Part shown: in pieces, positions 14,940 to 22,830 of the stretch
Layout: the number at the start of each line of letters is the position of its first letter
Numbering within the stretch: the first letter of the stretch is position 1
Assembly (NCBI GenBank): GCA_002416125.1
Contig: DIBU01000020.1
Span: forward strand, 1-51,736
DNA length: 51,736 nt
Origin: Halieaceae bacterium UBA5044
GTDB taxonomy: Bacteria > Pseudomonadota > Gammaproteobacteria > Pseudomonadales > Halieaceae
Reading direction: 5' to 3'
Made by a program: the position numbers and the translations under genes
Notes under the pieces: generated by a model
Database searches by the model: none
Told to the model about the DNA's origin: nothing
Seen by the model: the letters and a program-made list of their open reading frames with translations, nothing else

Positions 14940-16233
14940 TGCATTCCGGTCACATAGGTTGCACTTTATTCCGAGGACATGGGTAACACTTTTGGAGCAA
15001 AGTGGTTCACACCCACTGGCTCCACCCTGTTCTCGGTCTGGTCAAAAAAGCCTAGATCATAATCCATAAAACTGACAAGCCAGATCTCGTCAGCGATCTC
15101 TCTAATCCCTACATACTGGCCCGCAAACACGGTACTGAAGTTCACTTTGCGGCTGCCTATGCATATCCGCCCACACTGGGTGACCCGGATCGTACGGTCA
15201 TGAAACGGGTACTCAGGCGGTTCCGGGTGGAAGTATTCCCGGGCTGAGGGTGTATACACTTCAGCAGGATACCGGCCTTCAAGCGCCTGGTGGGGTCGGT
15301 CGTTGTTGTAACCCTCTATGAAGTCATCAAAGCGCGCTTGCTGCTGCAAGAAGTTATAACTGGGCGGCTTGGTGGCCTCATTCTTGAGGGTCAGGTGCAT
15401 ACGCTCATGTCGGCCGTTCTCCTGGGGGTTGCCCGGTTTGATCCGTTCGATACCGATTCCCAGGCGTAGCCACCAGACCGAGAGCCGGCTCAGGCCAAAC
15501 AGGGCATGGGGACTGGAGAACGGCACGCCATTGTCAGAGCGAATAGCAGCTGGCAAACCGAACTCCTTAAATACCCGCTCAAATACCGGGAATGCGCCGC
15601 TTTCCTTGGTGGATTCCAGGCTCTCACAGGCCAGCAGATAGCGCGAGCGCTGGTCGGTGATTGTCAGGGGATAGCAGTACTGTTTGTTGCCCAGCAGGAA
15701 CTGGCCCTTGTAGTCAGTACACCACAGGGCATTGGGGCTCAGGGCGATGCTGAGGCTTGTGCCCTGGGCTTTGTGGCGCCTGCGCTTGCGGCGTTTGACC
15801 AGTCCGTGTCGATCGAGAATCGCATGGATGGTGCTGGGAGCCGGCGGCTGGATCACCGGGAACTCCTTGATCAACTTGTCCCGGATCTTGGGAGCGCCCC
15901 AGGTTTTATGTTCCCGTTTGATTTTCAGGATTGCTTTTTCCACCTGAAAAGGCGTTTTGTTCGGGTGCCGGTAGGGGCTGCGGGCCCTGTCCTCCAGCCC
16001 TTGAATACCGGTGTCTTTGTAACGATTGAATATCTTGTACCCGGTTTTGCGGGAGATCCCGAACTCCCGGCACATGACGGCCATTTTCTCGCCATCCAAC
16101 AGGCGGGCCACAAATCTGAGACGCTCATCCATATGATTACACTCTTTCCAGGGCATCTGAGGCTCCCCCCAAATGCCTAATTGTGTAACCTATGTGCCCG
16201 GAATAAAGTGGCACCTATGTGTCGGGAAGCTCA
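14940..16233 (-). mobile_element. Complete IS481-family insertion sequence with 5-bp target duplication
   Basis: The 1294-bp element has TG...CA ends and imperfect inverted repeats of about 50 bp, sharing CACATAGGT and CACTTTATTCCG. ATCGG is found directly outside both ends (14935-14939 and 16234-16238), consistent with a 5-bp target duplication. One intact transposase gene is encoded. The right flank abuts the end of a second, truncated IS481 copy at 16239, so this element inserted immediately next to a relative. Confidence 0.9.
14966..16156 (-). CDS. IS481-family transposase
   Basis: The 396-residue protein has an N-terminal helix-turn-helix region (AVMCREFGISRKTGYKIFNRY), a second HTH-like block and an rve-type DDE integrase core: D in WCTDYKG, D in RSDNGVPF and E in QENGRHER. 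It ends in a typical IS481 tail with FFDQTENRVEP. The ATG at 16156 follows a strong GGGGGGAG signal, though a shorter start at 16132 is possible. No stop or frameshift is seen, so it seems able to move. It would catalyse cut or copy and strand transfer of the element's ends. Confidence 0.95.
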   Translation of the reverse strand: MPWKECNHMDERLRFVARLLDGEKMAVMCREFGISRKTGYKIFNRYKDTGIQGLEDRARSPYRHPNKTPFQVEKAILKIKREHKTWGAPKIRDKLIKEFPVIQPPAPSTIHAILDRHGLVKRRKRRRHKAQGTSLSIALSPNALWCTDYKGQFLLGNKQYCYPLTITDQRSRYLLACESLESTKESGAFPVFERVFKEFGLPAAIRSDNGVPFSSPHALFGLSRLSVWWLRLGIGIERIKPGNPQENGRHERMHLTLKNEATKPPSYNFLQQQARFDDFIEGYNNDRPHQALEGRYPAEVYTPSAREYFHPEPPEYPFHDRTIRVTQCGRICIGSRKVNFSTVFAGQYVGIREIADEIWLVSFMDYDLGFFDQTENRVEPVGVNHFAPKVLPMSSE

Positions 16234-16238
16234 ATCGG

Positions 16239-16455
16239 TGCATTCCGGTCACATAGGTTGCACTTTATTCCGAGGACATGGGTAACACTTTTGGAGCAAA
16301 GGGGTTCACACCCACTGGCTCCACCCTGTTCTCGGTTTGGTCAAAAAAGCCTGGATCATATTCCAGGAAGCTGGGGTCCGGCTTCCCGGTCAGGCAAACC
16401 TTCTCAGCAATCTCCCTAATCCCCACATGTCGGCCTGCAAAAACCGTGCTTTCTA
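16239..16455 (-). pseudogene. Truncated IS481-family remnant (transposase C-terminus and one end)
   Basis: Starting with the same terminal sequence as the intact element (TGCATTCCGGTCACATAGG), this copy matches its end for about 130 bp almost perfectly and then more loosely to about 16455. On the minus strand it still reads FFDQTENRVEPVGVN and ends PMSSE at a stop at 16265. Differences such as FLEYDPG versus FMDYDLG show it is a related but older element, not a duplication of the neighbour. The rest of that element is gone, and chromosome-like sequence follows. Confidence 0.88.
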
Positions 16456-16638
16456 CTATCGCCTGATCGAGGTAATGAGTTTACGCTCCAGGCCAACGAC
16501 AGCGCGCGCCCAGAACCGGACATGCGCCATTACGGGGCGCATCTGCTGCGCGAACGCTGTCAGTAAATTTTACAACCCGCCTGTGCTGCGCATTGAGGAT
16601 TTGCGCTAACTTCATGGTTTAATGGAATAAAGACCAGG

Positions 16639-16655
16639 TTGGCGCGAGTATTGCG
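16639..16655 (+). promoter_or_regulatory. Sigma-54 type promoter for the PEP-CTERM gene
   Basis: TTGGCGCGAGTATTGCG has the GG (16641-16642) and GC (16653-16654) dinucleotides separated by ten bases that define -24/-12 promoters. Transcription would begin near 16665, 26 bp before the ATG. PEP-CTERM genes are often governed by RpoN with the PrsK/PrsR pair, which makes the match more credible. Binding sites for an activator were not identified. Confidence 0.65.
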
Positions 16656-16690
16656 AACACCCCTGGCATTCAGAAAATTGAGGTAAACAG

Positions 16691-17314
16691 ATGTCTTTGA
16701 AGGTTCTCATTCGTAATGCGGCTGTTGGTGTTTTGATGTTTGGGGGGGTTGCTGCGGCAACTCAGGCTAACCTGATCACTAACGGCACATTCGATACTGA
16801 TTTGAGCGGCTGGACTATCAATGTACTAAGCGGGACTTCCGGCGTTACTTTTGATAACGGCACAGCACACGTAGGGCGCCCCGGCACACCAGGAACGGTT
16901 CAGTTCAACCAGGGGTTTAAACTGCCAACCACGAGTACAGCGGTCGAAATTGCGTTCGATTATCAGTGGCAAATCAACAAACCGCAGCAGACAGACTTTT
17001 TCTCCGTCTTTTTTGGCTACTTTCAGCTCGGGAATGGGTTCGTAAGTAGCCTACTTGTTGGTGAGAGCAGCGAAGTCGCTGATTTCGGTAATACCATAAG
17101 CTTCAAGAGTACGGTCCTCGTTTCCGATGTTGATTTCAGTGGTGGATTCAACAATGCCCAAATTGATTTTTTTCTGCAAGAAACCAACCCGTCAGCCGGA
17201 ACCCGGGTCCAACTGGATAACGTTTCGGTAAACGTGGTGCCGGCGCCAGCGACCCTGGCTCTCATCGGTCTCGGTTTGGCAGGTCTTGGCTGGTCGCGGC
17301 GTAAGTCGGCTTAA
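16691..17314 (+). CDS. PEP-CTERM sorting domain protein
   Basis: This 207-residue secreted protein begins with a signal peptide (basic start, then AAVGVLMFGGVAAATQA, cleavage near residue 26) followed by a beta-rich domain that opens NLITNGTFDTDLSGW, typical of carbohydrate-binding-like PEP-CTERM proteins. The C-terminus has the complete sorting signal: VPAP motif, hydrophobic LALIGLGLAGLGW and the basic tail SRRKSA. Such proteins are cut and anchored or released by exosortase and are linked to exopolysaccharide and biofilm matrix. GAGG precedes the start. A sigma-54 promoter upstream and a strong terminator downstream make it a single-gene unit. The binding target is not known. Confidence 0.93.
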   Translation: MSLKVLIRNAAVGVLMFGGVAAATQANLITNGTFDTDLSGWTINVLSGTSGVTFDNGTAHVGRPGTPGTVQFNQGFKLPTTSTAVEIAFDYQWQINKPQQTDFFSVFFGYFQLGNGFVSSLLVGESSEVADFGNTISFKSTVLVSDVDFSGGFNNAQIDFFLQETNPSAGTRVQLDNVSVNVVPAPATLALIGLGLAGLGWSRRKSA

Positions 17315-17333
17315 CTGGAGTACCTGCTGAAAA

Positions 17334-17356
17334 AGCCTGCCCAGTGCAGGCTTTTT
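17334..17356. terminator. Bidirectional rho-independent terminator
   Basis: AGCCTGC (17334-17340), a 5-base loop and GCAGGCT (17346-17352) are followed by a T-run; on the other strand the hairpin is followed by TTTTT as well. It can end the PEP-CTERM transcript and the convergent hipBA transcript. Confidence 0.9.
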
Positions 17357-17395
17357 TATGCCTGTAATTTCCGGTTGGCGGTGAAGGGTAGGAAA

Positions 17396-17420
17396 ATAAT
17401 CCAGGAAACTGACAAGCCAG
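17396..17420 (-). repeat. 25-bp fossil of an IS481-type transposase gene
   Basis: This segment matches 15059-15083 inside the intact IS481 transposase gene at 23 of 25 positions (shared core AAACTGACAAGCCAG). It lies between the terminator and hipA. It is too short to code and is probably a scar of a lost element. Confidence 0.5.
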
Positions 17421-17444
17421 GTGACCGAAACCAATATCTATTGG

Positions 17445-18713
17445 CTAGGGGGTCGCTATCTGAAAGTCAGGATGTAGATTACGCCAGTGTTCTTTCAGTT
17501 GTGCTTTGTGCCGCGAGTCCATCGGTAATTCGTTGAGGGCATCCGGCCACTGGTCGCGTGCTTTGGCCATGGTTTCCAGCAAGTGAGGCCGGATAGCACG
17601 CCAGGGTATATCGGCTTTACCGGCCCAATACTCGAACTGTTCCATTGTCGCTTGATACCAGTCCCGACCCTTGCCCAGGTTCAGCGCGAACTCCTGTTCG
17701 TCACCCATGTAGACGCGAGTCGTCACGATATCATAGGCGGGAGAGAGGACTGGTGTAACGGTGTCGGGATAAATCACGCTCCAGTTCTTCAAATGGGCAT
17801 CGCCATTGGCGAGCAGGATATTCACCAGTAATCTTCGAGCAAATTGCTGCACATCGCCCAGTCCATCCTCAGCGTAGCGATACAGGATTTTTCCGATCTG
17901 CTGGTAGTTGGCGGAGCGGTATTTCTCCTGCGGGTATTTCACCAGTATCTGGGCGAAATCCTCCATGTGGATGCGGTTACCCTCATGTCGATCAAAGCGC
18001 CGAATGGCGAAGGCATAGTGTTCATTGGGCAGATTGATGGCAGGGAGCTGCTCCAGCTTATCCATCTCGACCAGGCGGATGTCGGGGATGCTGACACCCG
18101 CAAGTTGGGCCAGATGCATCGCCGTGTATTCATTCAGAGGAACATGCTTGTGCGTTGTGGAGGGTGTTTTGATGATCCAGTCCCCCAGCGCCCCCGATTC
18201 GGCGATCTGGTAGCGTCCATCCTGTTCGCGCATAGAGAACTTCATCTGTACCCCGGCCAGCGAAAACCGCTTCTTCTCTTTCGGCGCGAGAGGTTTCACC
18301 GCGTTGGCCCTCGCTGAATCGTTCAGGACGTAATTGGGAACGTCGTCAGGCTCGATACCGGTAGCGATCAGCGCACCGGGCAAGTCCTGACCCAGATAGG
18401 TGAAGAGCTCGAATTCATTTTCTGTATGGGTTTTGAGTGCTTGTGCGAGGTACTCTCGCAATGCGCCCTCGGGCAACAGGTTGGAGAGCACCGGATGCAG
18501 CTTCTGCTGCCTGACCCAGGGTTTGGCCATGATTTCCTGTGCCGTGGGGAAAGCCGGGTGCGTAATCAGACTAAACGTCGGACGGGCTTCATCGGCGGCA
18601 AACTCGGGCGTAAAGGTCAGGATGGTCTGCCCATCCCGATAGCCCGCCAGATAGCCCAGCGTGACCCCGTGGAGAGCCAGTTCCAGTACGCTGACGGTCT
18701 CTCCATCAGTCAT
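17445..18713 (-). CDS. hipA: HipA-type serine/threonine kinase toxin
   Basis: HipA phosphorylates a translation factor (glutamyl-tRNA synthetase in E. coli) and drives growth arrest and persistence until it is bound by HipB. The 422-residue protein has the N-terminal HipA subdomain (GYLAGYRDG), the P-loop-like SLAGVQMKF (151-159) with the autophosphorylated Ser, the catalytic loop NGDAHLKN (303-310) and the metal-binding SPAYD (324-328). The ATG at 18713 overlaps the end of hipB by eight bases; a longer frame starting at 18764 has no support. All key residues seem present, so it is probably active. Its substrate cannot be told from sequence. Confidence 0.95.
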   Translation of the reverse strand: MTDGETVSVLELALHGVTLGYLAGYRDGQTILTFTPEFAADEARPTFSLITHPAFPTAQEIMAKPWVRQQKLHPVLSNLLPEGALREYLAQALKTHTENEFELFTYLGQDLPGALIATGIEPDDVPNYVLNDSARANAVKPLAPKEKKRFSLAGVQMKFSMREQDGRYQIAESGALGDWIIKTPSTTHKHVPLNEYTAMHLAQLAGVSIPDIRLVEMDKLEQLPAINLPNEHYAFAIRRFDRHEGNRIHMEDFAQILVKYPQEKYRSANYQQIGKILYRYAEDGLGDVQQFARRLLVNILLANGDAHLKNWSVIYPDTVTPVLSPAYDIVTTRVYMGDEQEFALNLGKGRDWYQATMEQFEYWAGKADIPWRAIRPHLLETMAKARDQWPDALNELPMDSRHKAQLKEHWRNLHPDFQIATP

Positions 18714-19038
18714 CGTGATCCCCCAGTAGGCCGCGCCAGGGGTCGTCCTCTGGCGAGGGCTCAATTGTCGAACCTGTTGCGGTCACCCTGAGCTCGCTGC
18801 CAATTTTCTTCTTGCCTGCCAGGATATCCGCTATGTCCCGCAGTTTTTCCTGTGGCACCAGCATGACTTCCATTTTCAGGCCCTTGGCGATCAGTTCCAG
18901 CGTGTCCAGGCGGGGGTTGCCCTTGGACTCCAGGTATTGGTATTGCTGGCGTGACATCCCCACCCGCAGCTCCATGTCCTCCTGCTTCAGACCGAGGGCC
19001 TTGCGTCGTGCTTTCATCTGCTCATGAATCGCGCCCAT
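18706..19038 (-). CDS. hipB: HipB-type antitoxin, XRE-family repressor
   Basis: This 110-residue DNA-binding protein has a helix-turn-helix in its first 65 residues (ARRKALGLKQEDMELRVGMSR and QYQYLESKGNPRLDTL) and a polar C-terminal extension. It neutralises HipA and represses the operon. The start at 19038 is chosen because AAAGGAGG stands five bases upstream; an in-frame codon at 19053 would lie inside an operator. The C-terminal tail is longer than in E. coli HipB. Palindromes just upstream are its likely binding sites. Confidence 0.93.
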   Translation of the reverse strand: MGAIHEQMKARRKALGLKQEDMELRVGMSRQQYQYLESKGNPRLDTLELIAKGLKMEVMLVPQEKLRDIADILAGKKKIGSELRVTATGSTIEPSPEDDPWRGLLGDHDD

Positions 19039-19052
19039 TTGGCCTCCTTTCA

Positions 19053-19179
19053 AGCAATAAATTTGTTGCTAAAAATTGATATAGCAAGATATTAGCTGCT
19101 TAGATATTAAAAGCAATTTAAGAGTTGCTTGGTGGGAGATTAAGGTCACTCGCTCTTGGAATGCAACTTATAGCTTGCT
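19053..19179 (-). promoter_or_regulatory. hipBA promoter with four operator palindromes
   Basis: 18-bp palindromes of the form AGCAA-N8-TTGCT occur at 19053-19070, 19083-19100 (CTGCT right half), 19112-19129 and 19162-19179 (TGCAA left half). On the minus strand a promoter reads TTGCTT (19111-19116), a 16-bp spacer and TAATAT (19089-19094), so the second and third operators cover the -10 and -35. Centres are about 30, 29 and 50 bp apart, allowing binding on the same DNA face for the first three. The layout fits cooperative HipB repression. Confidence 0.82.
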
Positions 19180-19288
19180 TTCTTGGGCGAGATCATTTCG
19201 TGGTAGTGCTTTCGCCAGCCCGGATTGCTTATTGCTGATTTCCCAATCCTGCTCATAGATGCTATGGGATATCGATTTCCAAATTCAC

Positions 19289-19311
19289 AAAAAACACCGC
19301 TGTCTCAGCGG
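19289..19311 (-). terminator. Rho-independent terminator after the P450 gene
   Basis: On the minus strand CCGCTG, AGA, CAGCGG is followed by TG and six T residues. It lies about 190 bp downstream of the P450 stop at 19500 and is oriented to end that transcript. The rest of the 19180-19499 gap holds no recognised gene. Confidence 0.8.
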
Positions 19312-19499
19312 GGAACGGCTTTTCTGTAGACGTCCATGAAGTGGGCCTTTGATGCTATGAGGGTTCATTTACGGATGTGTCAGTGAAGAGACATGAACGT
19401 TATCAACCCACTCAAGAATCACATTGAGAACACGATGGCGCTAAGCGCACAGTTGTGCGTCGTGATGCTTAAAGATAAGTACATCGATATCGAGCGCGC

Positions 19500-20672
19500 C
19501 TACCAGCCCACCCGCAACGGCGCCGGCCCACGTAGAATCGCGCCCCTCGGTACGGCGTCCTGTGGGTGGAGCAGGTGCAGGCCCGGCAGGCGTTCCAGAA
19601 TGACGTCCAGCGCCACGGCGAGCTGTCGGCGCGCCAGGTGCATGCCCGGGCACAGGCGTGGCCCCGGCCCGAAGCTGAGCAGCTTCTTGCTGCTGTCCCT
19701 GTGCATATCGAACACGTCGGGTTGCTCGAACACCGCTGGGTCGCGGTTGGCTGCCGCGATGGCGAACAGACAGAATGTGGCAGGAGGAATCTCCGTGCCG
19801 TGGAATTCGATGGGGTGGGGTGCCGATAGCCGCGGCAGCACCGCCACCGGCGTTTCCCAGCGCAGCAGCTCTTCGATGGCGCCGGTGCGCAGCCCTGGTT
19901 CGGTCAGTAACGCCTGCCAGCGTGCCGGGTCGGCCAGCAGGGTGTAGACCAGATTGCCCAGCGCATCGGTGGTGGTGGATGCCCCGGCGCTGAACAGCAG
20001 GCGAATGTGGGCGAGAATTTCCTCATCGGTGAGTGTGCGCCCCTCCACTTCAGCCAGCACCAGCCCGGAAAGAATGTCCTCTCGAGGCTCCCGTCTGCGC
20101 TGCGCCAGAATCGGCAGGAGATACTGGGTAATGTGCTCTGCGCAGGCGCGCGAGCGCATCGGGTCCCGAGGAAACTCGAGGAAGCCCACGGCCCAGTCGC
20201 GGAAAACATCCTCCCGGTCGGTGGGGATGCCCAGCATGCGGCTGATGACGGCAAAGGCTACGCGGTGTGTGAACGCCTGGGCGAAATCGGCACTGCGTTG
20301 CCCGCCCAGACGGTCGATGAGTTCGTGGGCGATGCGGGCCAGCCCCTCCTGCTCCATGGCTTCCACCACGCGGGACTGAAACGCCGGTGTCGCCAGTCGG
20401 CGATACAGCCGGTGTTGCTCCCCCTCCATGGTCTGGAACGTGACGCCCTGCACGGGCTCGATGGTGATGCGGTAGGCATCGGCAGGTGGGAAGCGGGTGT
20501 TGTCGCGAAAGGCCTCGGCCAGTGCCGCGTGGCTGCTGATCAGGAACGCGGGTTGACCGCCGAACAGTGCAGGGCTCAGGGGGCCCCGTTCCCGTGCATC
20601 GCGCAAGGCGGTGTGCAGCGCATCTCCGGGAAGGTCCTCATGGGCAAAATCATGGATGCTGGCTGCGGTCAT
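19500..20672 (-). CDS. Cytochrome P450 (soluble, class I type) with altered I-helix
   Basis: The 390-residue soluble haem monooxygenase has the K-helix E-x-x-R (ELLR, about 269-272) and the haem-binding loop FGPGPRLCPG with the ligand Cys341. The I-helix reads AGAST (229-233): the acid residue that usually precedes the conserved Thr is Ser, which could alter proton delivery. The start at 20672 follows GGGGAGGA. It would need a ferredoxin and reductase, neither of which is encoded next to it. It is divergent from an acyl-adenylate ligase and near a second P450, so a small oxidative pathway acting on a carboxylic acid is possible; the substrate is unknown. Confidence 0.92.
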   Translation of the reverse strand: MTAASIHDFAHEDLPGDALHTALRDARERGPLSPALFGGQPAFLISSHAALAEAFRDNTRFPPADAYRITIEPVQGVTFQTMEGEQHRLYRRLATPAFQSRVVEAMEQEGLARIAHELIDRLGGQRSADFAQAFTHRVAFAVISRMLGIPTDREDVFRDWAVGFLEFPRDPMRSRACAEHITQYLLPILAQRRREPREDILSGLVLAEVEGRTLTDEEILAHIRLLFSAGASTTTDALGNLVYTLLADPARWQALLTEPGLRTGAIEELLRWETPVAVLPRLSAPHPIEFHGTEIPPATFCLFAIAAANRDPAVFEQPDVFDMHRDSSKKLLSFGPGPRLCPGMHLARRQLAVALDVILERLPGLHLLHPQDAVPRGAILRGPAPLRVGW

Positions 20673-20785
20673 ACCGAATCCTCCCCGCTGGGCGGTGCGT
20701 GTCACAGTAGCAGCGTTCCCCGCCGTCGGCCATATGACGGTGTATCATGGGGAAATCAGTCACAAGGCCGCCGCCGGGACGTTTT

Positions 20786-22234
20786 ATGTTTATCGCGCAA
20801 TACATCTTCGATTTCGCCGCACGCACACCGTCCGCACCCGCCATCATCCACAACGACCACGCGATTTCCTATTACGCGTTTGCCGGAGCCATTGCCCGGG
20901 CGGCCGGTGAGCTCGCTGGAGTCCTTCCGCAGTCCAGGGGGACGGTTGCGGTGATGGTGCACAACCTGGCCGACTGTTGGGTGGCGACTCTGGCGCTGCA
21001 GGCGCAGGGGTATACGACGATCTGTGTTGCGTCGCTGGAGGTGCTGGCGTCGCTGGAGATCACGCCTCTGCTGGGCGTTGTGGTGTGTGGCGAAAAAACG
21101 GGCACGGTGGAGCCCTGTGAGCTGGCGCCCGTGCTGACCCTTGGCAAGCCCGTATTTGACGACGCGCTCGCTTTCGAAGCCCCACCGCTGGCGGAGGACG
21201 TTGACGACTGTGGGCATATCCTCTTCACCTCGGGAACATCAGGCAAGTACAAGAAGGTGTTTGTGCCCGCGCGCGTGCAACGCGAATCAGACAGGGAGCG
21301 CTGTGATTTCCAGGCCTATGACAGCAGCACGCGGTACCACGCCTTGGGCTTCGGCCTGTGGACGGGTAACGGCTACAAGGCGCCCTCCTCGGTGTGGCAT
21401 GTTGGCGGCACAGCCATTCTGGATCAGCGCAGTGACTGGGTAGAGCCCTTTGTACGCAGCGGCGTTACGCGGGCAACACTGCTCCCGGACATGGCCTTGC
21501 GGCTGAGCGAGTGCGAGAGTCTGGCGCAGATGGCGATCCAAACGGGCGCCCGCCCGATTCTCTATATGAGCGGCGGTTTCGTATCAGCCAGGGTCGTTGG
21601 CACTTTGCGTGAGCACTTCGATGTGTTCAATTCCTACGGTTGCACGGAAGTGGGCCTCGGGGTTCTCTGGCATGACTACGCCCTGCCGGCGGATCTCAGC
21701 TGGATGGTCTCGACCGGGGCCCGGGTGGTCGAAGTGGAAAATGCATCGGGGCAGGTGTGTGCGGTCAACGAGGAGGGTCGATTGCGCATCAAGCTGACCG
21801 GGCTGGATGCCAGTGGCTACATGGATGACCCGGAGGCCACCCGCGCGGCGTTCCGCGAGGGCTATTTCTACCCGGGTGACCAGGCCATACAGCGCGAAGA
21901 CGGCGCATTCCGCATTCTGGGCCGCACTGCCGATGTGGTGATCCTCGCCGGGCAGAAACTCGCGGTGGCGCCCATTGAGGCGAACCTGCAGAACGTTCTG
22001 CAGGTGAATTACGTGTGCCTGTTTGCAGGTGTCACGGCATCGGGTGAGCCGGAAGTGGTGATTGCCATGGAGGCGGCCGAGCTGCCCAGCCGCGACCGGC
22101 TGGACCACGTCGGGCAGGAGTTCTCCCAGTGGGGTGAGGTGCGCTTCGCACTGCTGGACACCTTTCCTCGCACCCAGTCCGGCACCAGCAAGATAGACCG
22201 CAAACGACTGAAATCGCTGCTTTTTCCAGCGTAA
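20786..22234 (+). CDS. AMP-forming acyl-CoA synthetase/ligase
   Basis: This 482-residue ANL-family enzyme activates a carboxylic acid as an acyl adenylate. The ATP loop is TSGTSGKYKK (148-157), later come YGCTEVGLG and the GYFYPGDQ and RTADVVILAGQKLAV hinge motifs, and near the end GTSKIDRKRLK with the catalytic Lys. The lysine is followed by a normal C-terminus. The ATG at 20786 is preferred since it begins the conserved FIAQYIFDFA region; an earlier in-frame start has no support. It is divergent from the P450 gene by about 110 bp. The acid and whether CoA or another carrier accepts the acyl group cannot be told. Confidence 0.88.
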   Translation: MFIAQYIFDFAARTPSAPAIIHNDHAISYYAFAGAIARAAGELAGVLPQSRGTVAVMVHNLADCWVATLALQAQGYTTICVASLEVLASLEITPLLGVVVCGEKTGTVEPCELAPVLTLGKPVFDDALAFEAPPLAEDVDDCGHILFTSGTSGKYKKVFVPARVQRESDRERCDFQAYDSSTRYHALGFGLWTGNGYKAPSSVWHVGGTAILDQRSDWVEPFVRSGVTRATLLPDMALRLSECESLAQMAIQTGARPILYMSGGFVSARVVGTLREHFDVFNSYGCTEVGLGVLWHDYALPADLSWMVSTGARVVEVENASGQVCAVNEEGRLRIKLTGLDASGYMDDPEATRAAFREGYFYPGDQAIQREDGAFRILGRTADVVILAGQKLAVAPIEANLQNVLQVNYVCLFAGVTASGEPEVVIAMEAAELPSRDRLDHVGQEFSQWGEVRFALLDTFPRTQSGTSKIDRKRLKSLLFPA

Positions 22235-22423
22235 CGCCAGTCGTCGGCAGCAGCAGCGGCCGGTGCCCTCGGCGATCAATTCGGCTCCCGCCCTACACAT
22301 CCTGACCGCGCCCCACTAGACTGGGCATGTTTACATTCCGGTCCCCGCCCTCACTGCCCGAGCACGCCGTGGCAGGTGGCGTGGCGCCGGAGTGGCCCAC
22401 CCGATACAAGGAGATCCACACGC

Positions 22424-22786
22424 GTGGCCTACGACCTCACCGGCAAGATCAAGCTCATCCAGGAACCCCAGACCTTCAACAGCGGCTTTACCAAGCGCGA
22501 AATGGTGGTGACGGTGGAGGACGGCAAATACCCCCAGGACATCAGCCTGGAGTTCGTGCAGGACAAGATCAGCCTGCTTGAGGGGCTGCAGCCCGGCCAG
22601 GAAGTCACGGTGACGTTTGACATCCGCGGTCGGGAGTACAACGGGCGGTATTTCAACAACCTGCAAGGGTGGAAAATCAGCGCCGCAGGTGCAGCAGCGT
22701 CAGCGCCGCCGCCCGCCACTGAGTCTGCCGGGTTTCCCCAGCAGGCGGGTGATCCCGGCTACAGCGATGACGACATTCCGTTCTGA
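22424..22786 (+). CDS. DUF3127 protein with SSB-like acidic tail
   Basis: The 120-residue protein begins with a GTG nine bases after AAGGAG. Residues 1-85 form a DUF3127 domain (DLTGKIKLI, FTKREMVVTVEDGKYPQDISLEF, GREYNGRYFNNLQGW), a predicted OB-like fold. A low-complexity Ala/Pro linker follows, and the protein ends in DDDIPF, the acidic-hydrophobic tip by which single-stranded DNA-binding protein recruits partners. It is therefore probably a small nucleic-acid-binding protein. Its place between a ligase and a P450 gene looks incidental, unless the cluster is cotranscribed. Confidence 0.85.
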   Translation: MAYDLTGKIKLIQEPQTFNSGFTKREMVVTVEDGKYPQDISLEFVQDKISLLEGLQPGQEVTVTFDIRGREYNGRYFNNLQGWKISAAGAAASAPPPATESAGFPQQAGDPGYSDDDIPF

Positions 22787-22830
22787 CCGGCGCATGATAG
22801 CGGGGTGCCGCCTCCGGGGAGAATAACAGT

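Noticed and set aside
15506..16180. Plus-strand open frame through the IS481 transposase
   Set aside because: Antisense shadow of the transposase with no family motifs.
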